Source of the DNA: Hydrogenophaga sp. 2FB
GTDB lineage: Bacteria; Pseudomonadota; Gammaproteobacteria; Burkholderiales; Burkholderiaceae_C
Length of the DNA: 64,000 bases
Assembly: GCF_005503365.1 (NCBI RefSeq)
Contig: NZ_SCML01000029.1
Span: 1 to 64,000, forward strand
Direction of reading: 5' to 3'
The translations under genes and the position numbers were made by a program. Below are positions 8,687-16,477 of this stretch, one piece after another (the first letter of the stretch is position 1; the number at the start of each line of letters is the position of its first letter). The notes beneath the pieces were generated by a model. It made no database searches. It worked only from the letters and a program-made list of their open reading frames with translations, and was not told where the DNA came from.

Positions 8687-9796
8687 TCAGCGCTTCTTGG
8701 CGAAGTAGTGGTTGTAGGCCATCTTGAAATCGACGCTGTAGTCGTTGTTCCACTGACCCGCGCGCTCGGCAAACGCCTTTTGCGAGTCGAGCACCTTCTT
8801 GAACATCGGGTTCTCGGTGGACTTCTTGGCCACCGTCTTGTCCCAAGATGCGAGTTGCTGGCGCAGGATCGCATCGGGCGTCTTGTAGAACTTGATGCCC
8901 GCCTTCTTGAGCTCGATGTAGTCCTTCGAGTTGCGGTCGATTGCCTTCCAGCTCATGTCGGCGCTGGAGGCTTCCGCGGCGTACTCAATGACGGCGCGCA
9001 ACTCGGCCGGCAAGGCGTTGAGCTTGGTCTTGTTGAACAGGATTTCGAATTGCTCGTTGCACTGGTGGAAGCTTTGCAGCATGCAGTTCTTGGCCACGTC
9101 GGGGAAGCCGAGCACGCGGTCGCTGGAGGCGTTGTTGAACTCGGCCGCGTCGATCAGACCACGGTCCAGTGCCGGCACGATCTCGCCACCAGGCAGCGGG
9201 TTCACCGCCAGGCCCATGTCGGTGAACACGTCCACCGCCAGACCCACGGTGCGGAACTTCAGGCCTTTCATGTCGGTGACCTTGGACACCGGCTTCTTGA
9301 ACCAGCCCAGTGGCTGCGTGGGCATCGGGCCATTCAGATACGACACCACGTCCAGGTTGAGGCCCTTGTAGATCTCCTCCATCAGGGCCTTGCCACCGCC
9401 GTACTTGTGCCAGGCCAGCACCATGTTGGCGTCCATGCCATAGCCCGGGCCGGAGCCCCAGAGCGCCAGCGCGGAGTTCTTGCCGTACCAATACGCGACC
9501 ACACCATGACCGCCATCCAGCGTGCCTTTGGCCACCGCGTCGAGCAACTGGAACGCCGGTACCACGGAGCCCGCTGGCAGCACCTCGATCTTCAGACGAC
9601 CGCCCGCCATGTCGTTGACCTTCTTGGCGAAGTCCTGGGCGTATTCGTGGAAGATGTCCTTGGACGGCCAAGTGCTCTGGAAGCGCAAGGTCGTGGTCTG
9701 CGCCATCGCCACCATCGGCACGGACATCGTGCCAGCCGCAACGGCCGCGCCTTTGAGCATGCCTCGGCGCGAAGTGACGGTCTTCTTGTCAGTCAT
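8687..9796 (-). CDS. TRAP transporter substrate-binding protein (DctP/TakP type)
   Basis: A 369-residue periplasmic solute receptor. Start ATG 9796 follows GGAGACAACAG. The N-terminus has a twin-arginine motif (SRRGMLKGAA) and a hydrophobic stretch ending AMAQ, so export by Tat is likely. The mature part shows the DctP pattern: FAKKVNDMAGGRLKIEVLPAGSV, then GWFKKPVSKVTDMKGLKFRT, then GGEIVPALDRGLIDAAEF. This arrangement resembles TakP-like receptors for 2-oxo or hydroxy monocarboxylates (family knowledge), but the actual ligand is unknown. First gene of the dctPQM unit, divergent from the persulfide dioxygenase across 181 bases. Confidence 0.92.
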   Translation of the reverse strand: MTDKKTVTSRRGMLKGAAVAAGTMSVPMVAMAQTTTLRFQSTWPSKDIFHEYAQDFAKKVNDMAGGRLKIEVLPAGSVVPAFQLLDAVAKGTLDGGHGVVAYWYGKNSALALWGSGPGYGMDANMVLAWHKYGGGKALMEEIYKGLNLDVVSYLNGPMPTQPLGWFKKPVSKVTDMKGLKFRTVGLAVDVFTDMGLAVNPLPGGEIVPALDRGLIDAAEFNNASSDRVLGFPDVAKNCMLQSFHQCNEQFEILFNKTKLNALPAELRAVIEYAAEASSADMSWKAIDRNSKDYIELKKAGIKFYKTPDAILRQQLASWDKTVAKKSTENPMFKKVLDSQKAFAERAGQWNNDYSVDFKMAYNHYFAKKR

Positions 9797-9977
9797 CTGT
9801 TGTCTCCAGTCGGGTTGATGAGCTTTTGATAATGCATCCAAGGTGCTGCTCTTATTCGCAGGGTTTTCACCGACCAGTGAATACGCAAGACGTAAATACG
9901 GCGTACTTTCTTCAAACCAGCACCCCTTTCGGGCGTGAAAAAATCTCTATAACGCATTGAATTTTTGAGTGACCACG

Positions 9978-11102
9978 ATGAAACCGATTCAGCTTTTTGA
10001 CCCTTCATCCAGCACCTACACCTATGTGCTGTTCGACCAGCTCAGCCGCGACGCGCTGATCATCGACCCGGTGGACGAGCAGATCGACCGCGATCTCGCG
10101 ACCTTGCGGGAATACGGCCTCAAGCTGGTCTGGACGATCGAAACCCATGCCCACGCCGACCACATCACCAGCGCCGGTCGCCTGGCCGAGCTGGCCGGCG
10201 CCAAGACCGCGGCGCCGGTGGGCTGTGGCATCGGCACGGCGGGTGTTCAGCTGCAGGATGGCGACACGCTGAAGTTCGGCGACGAGGTGCTCAAGGCCCT
10301 GCACACCCCGGGCCACACCGCCGGCAGCATGAGCTTCGTCTGGCGAGACCACGTGTTCACCGGCGACACGCTGCTCATCAACGGCTGCGGCCGCACCGAC
10401 TTCCAGTCGGGCAGCGCTGAAGCGCTGTACCGCAGCATCACCCGGGTGCTGTTCGCCCTGCCGGACGACACCACCGTGTGGCCGGGCCACGATTACCAGG
10501 GCCGCAGCAACTCGACCATTGGCCACGAGAAGGCGACCAACACGCGTGTGGTGGGCAAGAGCGAGGCCGAGTTCGTGGCGCTGATGGCGTCGCTGCACCT
10601 GCCACGCCCCCGGCGCATCGACGAAGCAGTGCCCGCCAACCTGAGCTCGGGCCTGCGGCACGACCTGGACGGCGCTTTGCAGCAGCGACCCTTGCCGCCG
10701 GCTGGCGCCCACCAAGGCAGCTACGCCGGCGATGTGTCGCCCGAGTTGGCCTGGCGCTGGGTGCAGGCCGGGGAGGCGGTGATCGTCGACGTGCGCACCG
10801 ACGCCGAGCGCGAGTGGGTCGGCTTCGTCCCCGGTGCGGTGCCGGTGGCCTGGAAGCAATGGCCCGGCATGGCCATCAACCCCACGTTCGACCAGCAGGT
10901 GCGGGATGCCGCGAGCGGGAAAAAACTGGTGATGATGTGCCGCAGCGGCGTGCGCTCGATCGCCGCGGCCAAGCGCGCGACCGAACTGGGCATCGAGGCC
11001 TACAACATTCTCGAGGGCTTCGAGGGCGACCCTGACGCCGACGCCCACCGCGGGCACAAAGGCGGGTGGCGTTACCGCGGACTGCCCTGGCGGCAGAACT
11101 GA
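9978..11102 (+). CDS. Persulfide dioxygenase-rhodanese fusion
   Basis: A 374-residue two-domain sulfur enzyme. The N-terminal metallo-beta-lactamase domain has the ETHE1-type iron site: THAHADH, HTPGHTAGS, GDTLLINGCGRTDFQ and GHDYQG. The C-terminal rhodanese domain has EAVIVDVRTDAEREWVGFVPGA and the persulfide-forming Cys in MCRSGVRS. In the family the first domain oxidises glutathione persulfide to sulfite and the second can form thiosulfate, so the pair detoxifies or uses sulfide-derived persulfide. ATG 9978 was chosen; a GTG at 9969 is also in frame. Followed by a strong palindrome that may act as its terminator. Confidence 0.93.
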   Translation: MKPIQLFDPSSSTYTYVLFDQLSRDALIIDPVDEQIDRDLATLREYGLKLVWTIETHAHADHITSAGRLAELAGAKTAAPVGCGIGTAGVQLQDGDTLKFGDEVLKALHTPGHTAGSMSFVWRDHVFTGDTLLINGCGRTDFQSGSAEALYRSITRVLFALPDDTTVWPGHDYQGRSNSTIGHEKATNTRVVGKSEAEFVALMASLHLPRPRRIDEAVPANLSSGLRHDLDGALQQRPLPPAGAHQGSYAGDVSPELAWRWVQAGEAVIVDVRTDAEREWVGFVPGAVPVAWKQWPGMAINPTFDQQVRDAASGKKLVMMCRSGVRSIAAAKRATELGIEAYNILEGFEGDPDADAHRGHKGGWRYRGLPWRQN

Positions 11103-11178
11103 AGAGCCGCACGCCGGCGTGGCCATGCGGCACCGTCCATCGGCTTGCATGGCCCAAATTTGAGAAAAACGCCTCACT

Positions 11179-11202
11179 AACCCTGTCAAATCTGACAGGG
11201 TT
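11179..11202. promoter_or_regulatory. Lux-box-like perfect palindrome upstream of the autoinducer synthase (alternatively a terminator)
   Basis: Ten-base perfect arms AACCCTGTCA/TGACAGGGTT around AATC. The core CCCTGTCAAATCTGACAGGG (11181-11200) has the CT-N12-AG layout of LuxR-family operators, centred 72 bases before the synthase ATG. It shares CTGTCA-N4-TGACAG with a second site inside the start of the nearby luxR-type gene. Because TTTGTGTGATTTTT follows, it could instead or also terminate the upstream gene. Confidence 0.6.
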
Positions 11203-11262
11203 TGTGTGATTTTTCACGGATTTCTTTTTTCAATGGGGTTTTCTAACCTGAAAGAGAACTCC

Positions 11263-12528
11263 ATGGAAATCCTCGAACTCACGCGCGCAAGCACCCCCGT
11301 CAACCCGGCCTTGTCGGCGCACCTGTGCACCCGCATCGAACGCGACTTCATCCAGCGGTGGAACGACCTGTGGGGCGGGCGGTCGCTGGTGCACGGGCGC
11401 GATCCCGGCGCCGATGCGGTGCGGCTCAACGGCAACGACTACCTCAGCATCACCGGGCATCCCGCCATCATCGAGGCCCAGACGGCCGCCATCCGTGAGG
11501 ACGCGGAGTTCGTCATCCAGTCGGGTTCGTTCCTGCTGGAAACCCACCCGGTGAGGGCCTTCGAGAAAAAGCTGGCCCACTGGATCGGCAAGGACGACGG
11601 CGTGTTGTGTCAGTCGGGATATGCCGCCAACATGGGTCTGCTGCAGTGCATCGCGGACCCGCAAACGCCGGTCTACATCGACATGCTGGCCCACACCTCG
11701 TTGTGGGAAGGTGCCCGACGGGCTGGCGCGCCCAGTCACGCGTTCCGTCACAACGATGTCGAGCACCTCAAACGCATGATCGAGAAACACGGCCCCGGCC
11801 TGGTGGTGGTGGACTCGGTGTACAGCACCACGGGCGCGCTGTCGCCACTGGTCGATGTGGTCGACGTGGCCGAAGCGGGCGGCTGCATGATTCTGGTGGA
11901 CGAATCCCACTCGCTGGGAACGCACGGGCCGCAGGGCGCGGGCCTGTGCATGGAACTGGGGCTGAGCCACCGGGTGCACTTCATCACCGCGAGCCTGGCC
12001 AAGGCCTTTGCCGGGCGGGCCGGGTACTTCAATATCCCCGCGGGTTTGCGCAACTACATCCTGAGCACCAGCTACCACAACATGTTCAGTTCCTGCCTTT
12101 TGCCTCACGAAGTGGCCGCGCTCAATGCCACGCTGGATGTGATCAAGGGCTGCGATGCCGAGCGGCAGCGCCTGCACCAGCACACCCGCAAGATGCGGGA
12201 CGTCTTCACCGACCTGGGTTACCCGGTGCACCAGGGCACCGAGCAGATCATCGCGCTGGAGGCCGGCACGGAGCCGGACACGCTGATCCTGAGGGACCGT
12301 CTGGAAGAGCGCAACGTGTTCGGCGCGGTCTTCTGCGCCCCCGCGACCACGCGCAACCGCACCATGGTTCGCCTGACGCTGCACGCGGCGCTGACGGATG
12401 CGGAACTGGACCACGTGACGGAGACGGCGCGGGAGATCGCGCCGCTGGTCAAGCCCTGGGACTGGCCGATTGCCCGGCGCGCCCGGTCGCGGTCGCAGGC
12501 AGATGCCGTCGCCGCTCAGCTGTCGTGA
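11263..12528 (+). CDS. cqsA: Alpha-hydroxyketone autoinducer synthase (CqsA/LqsA/JqsA type)
   Basis: A 421-residue PLP-dependent acyl-CoA aminotransferase of the family that makes CAI-1/LAI-1-type alpha-hydroxyketone signals. Long stretches match Vibrio CqsA as I remember it: NDYLSITGHP, SGYAANMGLLQ, YIDMLAHTSLWEGAR, HGPGLVVVDSVYSTTG, LVDESHSLGTHGPQGAG and the PLP-lysine segment HFITASLAKAFAGRAG. CqsA-type LWEGAR and HGPG segments distinguish it from KBL/8-amino-7-oxononanoate synthases. ATG 11263 follows AAAGAGAAC; an ATG at 11233 is less likely. Its last 13 bases overlap the 3' end of the convergent receiver gene. Expression is probably tied to the palindrome at 11179-11202. Confidence 0.9.
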   Translation: MEILELTRASTPVNPALSAHLCTRIERDFIQRWNDLWGGRSLVHGRDPGADAVRLNGNDYLSITGHPAIIEAQTAAIREDAEFVIQSGSFLLETHPVRAFEKKLAHWIGKDDGVLCQSGYAANMGLLQCIADPQTPVYIDMLAHTSLWEGARRAGAPSHAFRHNDVEHLKRMIEKHGPGLVVVDSVYSTTGALSPLVDVVDVAEAGGCMILVDESHSLGTHGPQGAGLCMELGLSHRVHFITASLAKAFAGRAGYFNIPAGLRNYILSTSYHNMFSSCLLPHEVAALNATLDVIKGCDAERQRLHQHTRKMRDVFTDLGYPVHQGTEQIIALEAGTEPDTLILRDRLEERNVFGAVFCAPATTRNRTMVRLTLHAALTDAELDHVTETAREIAPLVKPWDWPIARRARSRSQADAVAAQLS

Positions 12529-13502
12529 ACGGCGCGCCCGCCCTGGGCCTCCAGAAAATGCCGGTAGGCATAGATGGGCTGGGGCAGGTCGGTCGGCGCG
12601 AGGGTGAACACCGCGCCGCAGAGCACGCCATCGTCGCCCACGGCAAAGGCGGGTGCGGTGCGCACCGGCCCGCGCAGGCCCATCTGCTGGTGCAGCTCCA
12701 CGGCCGCCAGCCGTTGGCCGGCGCGCACCGCGCGCACCGAATCGAAGCCCAGCCCGGCCGAGCCGGCGAGCTCGGCCAGGTCGGGCAGGCTGGCGGTGGA
12801 TTCCAGCTGCAGCCAGTGGCACTGGCCCATGGCGTCCAGCCCGATCAGGCCAAAAGGTTCGCCCAGCACCACGTACTCCACCCAGTGTTGTTCGGTGTAG
12901 CTGCGCAGGCTTTTCGCCACCGAGGGAATCTGCAGCATGGATTGCTGGGCCGGTCGCAGCGCGGCGCGCCACAGGGTGTTCAGGCGCGGATGCGGCGTTT
13001 GCGCCAGTTTGCGCAGCACGCCGAGCAGGTGGCGCGTGATGTCGGTGGTCTGCTTGGGCACGAACTGGTCGATCAGGCCGTTGTTGAACGCCTGGATGGC
13101 GATCTGCTCGTCGGCCTGCCCGGTGAGCAGCACGCGTGAGCCTGGCCAGTCGAGCAAGGTGTTGAGCACCTTGAGCCCGTCGGTGCCGGGCATGGCGTAG
13201 TCCACCACGCAGATCTGCGCCAGTTCGTAGCGCGAGGCGTTGATGGCCCAGTAGCGCAGCACCTGGGGCAGCAGCGGTTGGCCCTGGCGCCAGCGTTCGA
13301 TCATCTGCAGCTGCGCCGTCGCGTCCGCCTCCCACCGGGCGGGCTCGTTCTGCATGCGCGCGGCGAAGCCCGAGGGCCGTGAATACAGCTCGACCTGCAG
13401 GTGGGCGGGGATCACCATGCCGAGCATTTCGAGGTAGTCGGTGTCGTCGTCCAGAAACAGGACGGCGCCAGGGCGGTGGAAAAGGGGAATAGTCAGTGCC
13501 AT
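12516..13502 (-). CDS. Response regulator with unusual receiver and uncharacterised C-terminal domain
   Basis: A 328-residue protein. Residues about 12-155 form a receiver domain: acidic pocket D18-D20 (FLDDD), phosphoacceptor D101 (VVDYAMPGTDGL), then LLTGQAD and VPKQ. The spacing between the acidic pocket and D101 is about 80 residues, against about 45 in ordinary receivers, so there is an insertion. The C-terminal 170 residues have no recognised DNA-binding motif; VEYVVLGEPFGLIGLDAMGQCHWLQLE suggests a small ligand or sensory fold. It sits 7 bases downstream of the kinase gene, an operon like LqsS/LqsR or JqsS/JqsR, and so is likely the phospho-partner of the kinase. Confidence 0.8.
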   Translation of the reverse strand: MALTIPLFHRPGAVLFLDDDTDYLEMLGMVIPAHLQVELYSRPSGFAARMQNEPARWEADATAQLQMIERWRQGQPLLPQVLRYWAINASRYELAQICVVDYAMPGTDGLKVLNTLLDWPGSRVLLTGQADEQIAIQAFNNGLIDQFVPKQTTDITRHLLGVLRKLAQTPHPRLNTLWRAALRPAQQSMLQIPSVAKSLRSYTEQHWVEYVVLGEPFGLIGLDAMGQCHWLQLESTASLPDLAELAGSAGLGFDSVRAVRAGQRLAAVELHQQMGLRGPVRTAPAFAVGDDGVLCGAVFTLAPTDLPQPIYAYRHFLEAQGGRAVHDS

Positions 13503-13509
13503 GGTGTCG

Positions 13510-14850
13510 TCAGCCAGGAGCGGCCGGTGCGGTCGCCGGTGCGGCGGTTGCTTGAAGGGTGAGGGGCAGGTCGATCATGAAAACCGCGCCCAGGCCGGGC
13601 TGAGAGTGAACGCTGAGGCGGCCCTGGGCCGTTTCCACCACGTTCTTGCAGAACGTCAGGCCCAGGCCGTTGCCGGCGCCGGCCTGGGTCGAGAAAAAGG
13701 GTTCGAAGATGCGCTGCTGCTGGTCGTGCGTGATACCGATGCCGTCGTCCGAGACGGCAATGCGGCCCTTGCCGCGGTGGATGCCCACTTCCACCCGCAG
13801 ATCGCCCGGGCTGGGCGCGGTGCTCGCCGCGGCCAGCGCGTGCAAGGCGTTCTTGAGCAGGTTCGTCAGCACCTGCGCGAACAGCGGGCGCGAGGCGGTG
13901 AAGGCGAAATCGGTCTGGATGTGCACCTGCACGCAGTCCCGCTCCCGGGATGAGCGGTAGGGATACTGGCTTACCACCTCCTGCACCAGTTCGGCCGCCA
14001 TGATGGTCGACTGCTCGCGCGGCAGGCGCATGAGTTGCGCATTGGATATCTGGGTGTCGATCTGGCGGGTCATGCTGCGCACCAGGTTCTGCAGCCGGGT
14101 GGCCAACTCGTCGAGCTTCTTGCGCTTGGACTCGGGCACGTCCTGCTGCACCATGTTGCGCAGCACATCGCCCATCAGGTTGACCGTGGCCAGCGGCGTG
14201 CGCAGCTCGTGCGCCATCACGCCCATGGTGCTCAGCGTGTTGATCAGCCGGGTGCGGCGCAGGTTGGCGCTGGAGGCGCCCAGCAGAATGGCCACGCTCC
14301 AGGCGAATCCGATCACCACCGCGTTCTCCATCGGGATCGCGGGGGTCACCGGCGCGTCCACCAAGGCGCCGTGGGACGCCAGCCAACCCAGCACCAGGCC
14401 CGCCACGCTGCCGGCCGTGGCCAGGCGCCAGTCGGTGAGGTGGTAGTAGATGAGCAGCATGGCGCTCACGCTGGCCAGCCAGACGGAACTGCCGCCATTC
14501 ATCCAGTACATCCAGAAGAAAAACACCGGCAGCGTCAGCCAGCAGATGGCGGCAAACACCAGAGCACTCTGGCGAGAGCCGGTGTCGCGCCGCATCGAAG
14601 GTGCAAAAAAGGCAAAACCCAGGCAGGCAATGGTCACGCGCACCGGCAGGCTTTCGTAGGTTTGGGGCAACAACGTGCTCCAAATCCAATAGAACAGAAG
14701 GTTGCCCAAGATGGTGCACAGCGCAGCCCAAGTCAACCGGGTCGGAGATGGGTGCAAAATCGGCTCCCACGGTGCTTGCACGACTTCGTCGAGCAACCAC
14801 CTTTTGAGCCGCGCTTTAGCGCTGTGAACCCACAACCGGTCCAACCGCAA
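13510..14850 (-). CDS. cqsS: CqsS-like membrane sensor histidine kinase
   Basis: A 446-residue sensor. About six membrane segments (residues 40-195) resemble Vibrio CqsS closely: LLPQTYESLPVR and TLPVFFFWMYWMNGGSSVW correspond to the conserved CqsS ligand-sensing region. The kinase core follows: H-box with His214 (MGVMAHELRTPL), N-box (LLKNALHA), and ATP-binding DDGIGIT and GNGLGLTF. Unlike Vibrio CqsS there is no fused receiver; that role falls to the next gene. Start TTG 14850 was chosen because AGGAG lies six bases upstream; an ATG at 14913 is also in frame but has no ribosome site. Expected to sense the product of the synthase encoded 1 kb away. Confidence 0.88.
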   Translation of the reverse strand: MRLDRLWVHSAKARLKRWLLDEVVQAPWEPILHPSPTRLTWAALCTILGNLLFYWIWSTLLPQTYESLPVRVTIACLGFAFFAPSMRRDTGSRQSALVFAAICWLTLPVFFFWMYWMNGGSSVWLASVSAMLLIYYHLTDWRLATAGSVAGLVLGWLASHGALVDAPVTPAIPMENAVVIGFAWSVAILLGASSANLRRTRLINTLSTMGVMAHELRTPLATVNLMGDVLRNMVQQDVPESKRKKLDELATRLQNLVRSMTRQIDTQISNAQLMRLPREQSTIMAAELVQEVVSQYPYRSSRERDCVQVHIQTDFAFTASRPLFAQVLTNLLKNALHALAAASTAPSPGDLRVEVGIHRGKGRIAVSDDGIGITHDQQQRIFEPFFSTQAGAGNGLGLTFCKNVVETAQGRLSVHSQPGLGAVFMIDLPLTLQATAAPATAPAAPG

Positions 14851-14919
14851 TATGTACTCCTGCAAGAATGCCCCAGCCGGCGCCTTGATGGGCCAAGATC
14901 GATCAGCGGCCATTGTGTA

Positions 14920-14936
14920 TGCAACAGGGTGTTGCA
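14920..14936. promoter_or_regulatory. Inverted repeat between cqsS-like and luxR-type genes
   Basis: Perfect seven-base arms TGCAACA/TGTTGCA with a GGG spacer lie in the 90-base divergent promoter region, 4 bases before the luxR-type ATG. The symmetry suggests a dimeric regulator site affecting either or both genes. Confidence 0.5.
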
Positions 14937-14940
14937 AACC

Positions 14941-15609
14941 ATGACCTTGCCTGTCAACTTTGACAGTGTGGGCCTGGACGGCATTCTGGCCGATTGGGTG
15001 TGCGCGTTGCGCGATCAGGGGGTGGAAGCCGTGCTGGTATTGGGCCCAAGCCCGCTGGGTGGGCGCGATCAGCGCGAGGTGCTGGCGATACACCCGCCCC
15101 GGCTGCTGGGCCCCGCCGAGGCGCTTGCCGAAAGCCGCGACTTCGGCGCCGGCTGGCGCGACAGCGATGCGCCGCTCGTGGCCTGGCAGGACATTTCCAA
15201 ATCCGCTTTCGAGCAGTCGAGCCGCTGGCGCCGCCTCTGGCTGGCGCATGGGTACCAGACGCTCGTGCGCGTGGCATTCAGCCTGCCGGCGGGCCGGGCA
15301 TTCGAATGCTTCATGTTCAGCCCGCGCGCCTTTGTCGACCGCTCCGAGGCGGCGGTGCTGGCGTGGTCGGCGTTCAATGTGTGGCCGATGCTGCGGCGCA
15401 CGATCGCGGAGCAGCGGGTCAGCCTGAGCCCGCGCGAACTCGAAAGCCTCAACCTCGCGTTCGAAGGCCTCACCGCGCGCGAAACCGCGCTGCGCATGGA
15501 CTGCTCGGAGCGCACGGTGAACTACCACCTGGCCAATGCCATGGCCAAACTGCAGACCGACAACAAGCTCGCCGCCGTGCAGCGCGCTTGCTGGATCGGC
15601 CTGATCTGA
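14941..15609 (+). CDS. LuxR-type quorum-sensing-like transcription regulator (orphan)
   Basis: A 222-residue regulator. The C-terminal LuxR helix-turn-helix is clear ([23 protein letters not shown] followed by [17 protein letters not shown]), and the end ([14 protein letters not shown]) has the form seen in acyl-homoserine-lactone-type LuxR proteins. The N-terminal 150 residues have the length and spacing of an autoinducer-binding domain but without a convincing conserved ligand pocket. No luxI-type synthase is in the window, so it is an orphan here. It is divergent from the CqsS-like kinase, and a lux-box-like palindrome lies in its codons 4-9. Upstream CAGGG is a weak ribosome site. Confidence 0.8.
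   Translation: MTLPVNFDSVGLDGILADWVCALRDQGVEAVLVLGPSPLGGRDQREVLAIHPPRLLGPAEALAESRDFGAGWRDSDAPLVAWQDISKSAFEQSSRWRRLWLAHGYQTLVRVAFSLPAGRAFECFMFSPRAFVDRSEAAVLAWSAFNVWPMLRRTIAEQRVSLSPRELESLNLAFEGLTARETALRMDCSERTVNYHLANAMAKLQTDNKLAAVQRACWIGLI
14951..14966. promoter_or_regulatory. Second lux-box-like palindrome, inside the luxR-type gene start
   Basis: CTGTCAACTTTGACAG has perfect seven-base arms and the CT-N12-AG layout. It matches the site upstream of the synthase in both half-sites. Its position just after the start codon would suit autorepression. Confidence 0.55.
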
Positions 15610-15643
15610 TCCCTTTCTGCAACCCCTTGCACATACGCCGCCC

Positions 15644-16414
15644 ATGACTTTGTTGGCCCTGGACGTTGGGAACACCCGCCTGAAATGGGCGCTGTACGAC
15701 GCACCGCGCGTCGGCGCCACCTTGCTGGCCAGCGGCGCCCAGTTTCTCGAAAACATCGAAACCCTGGAAGAGGGCGACTGGGCCCGGCTGCCGTCGCCGC
15801 GCTGGGTGCTGGGCTGCATCGTGGCCGGCGATGCGGTCAAACGGCGCGTCGAAGAGCAGCTCGAGCTGTGGGACGTGACGCCGCGCTGGGTGGTCTCGAG
15901 CAGCGCCGAAGCCGGCCTCACCAACGGGTACGACCACCCGGCCCGCCTGGGTTCGGACCGCTGGGTCGCCATGATCGGTGCGCGTCAGCGGCTGCTGGCG
16001 AACGGGCCCGCCCGCCCTTGCGTGGTGGTGATGGTGGGCACGGCCGTGACGGTGGAAGCGATCGATGCCGACGGACGCTTTCTGGGCGGCATCATCCTGC
16101 CCGGCCACGGCATCATGCTGCGCGCGCTCGAATCGGGCACGGCGGGCCTGCACGTGCCCACCGGCGATGTGCGCGACTTTCCCACCAACACCAGCGACGC
16201 GCTCACCAGCGGCGGCACCTTTGCCATTGCCGGCGCGGTGCAGCGCATGGTGGAAAACCTGCGCCGCCATTGCGGCGAGGACCCGGTGTGCATCATGACC
16301 GGGGGCGCGGGCTGGAAGATGGCGCCCAGCATGTCCACCGGCGTGGAGCTGGTGGAGAGCCTGATTTTTGACGGGCTGCTGGAGGTGGCCGACCGCCGTC
16401 TGGCGATTGCCTGA
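15644..16414 (+). CDS. coaX: Type III pantothenate kinase
   Basis: A 256-residue cytosolic enzyme for the first step of coenzyme A synthesis (pantothenate to 4'-phosphopantothenate). The acetate/sugar kinase fold is marked by [16 protein letters not shown] at the N-terminus, [11 protein letters not shown] (pantothenate site), [14 protein letters not shown] and [15 protein letters not shown]. Length fits the CoaX family. It starts 34 bases after the luxR-type gene, but no functional link is evident. Confidence 0.95.
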   Translation: MTLLALDVGNTRLKWALYDAPRVGATLLASGAQFLENIETLEEGDWARLPSPRWVLGCIVAGDAVKRRVEEQLELWDVTPRWVVSSSAEAGLTNGYDHPARLGSDRWVAMIGARQRLLANGPARPCVVVMVGTAVTVEAIDADGRFLGGIILPGHGIMLRALESGTAGLHVPTGDVRDFPTNTSDALTSGGTFAIAGAVQRMVENLRRHCGEDPVCIMTGGAGWKMAPSMSTGVELVESLIFDGLLEVADRRLAIA

Positions 16415-16424
16415 GCGATCCGGC

Positions 16425-16470
16425 CGGATCGGCCCCTGTGGGGGGCGGCGACCCGTGCTGCGGCGCAGCG
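16425..16470. repeat. GC-rich intergenic repeat-like segment
   Basis: Between the convergent stops of coaX and the wax ester synthase lies a GC-rich segment with GCTGC-GGC-GCAGC symmetry and CCCC/GGGG runs. It resembles, from memory, palindromic intergenic repeats common in Comamonadaceae and may double as a terminator. Confidence 0.3.
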
Positions 16471-16477
16471 TGGGGTT

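Noticed and set aside
14851..14913. Longer N-terminus of the CqsS-like kinase from ATG 14913
   Set aside because: No ribosome site there, whereas AGGAG stands six bases before TTG 14850.
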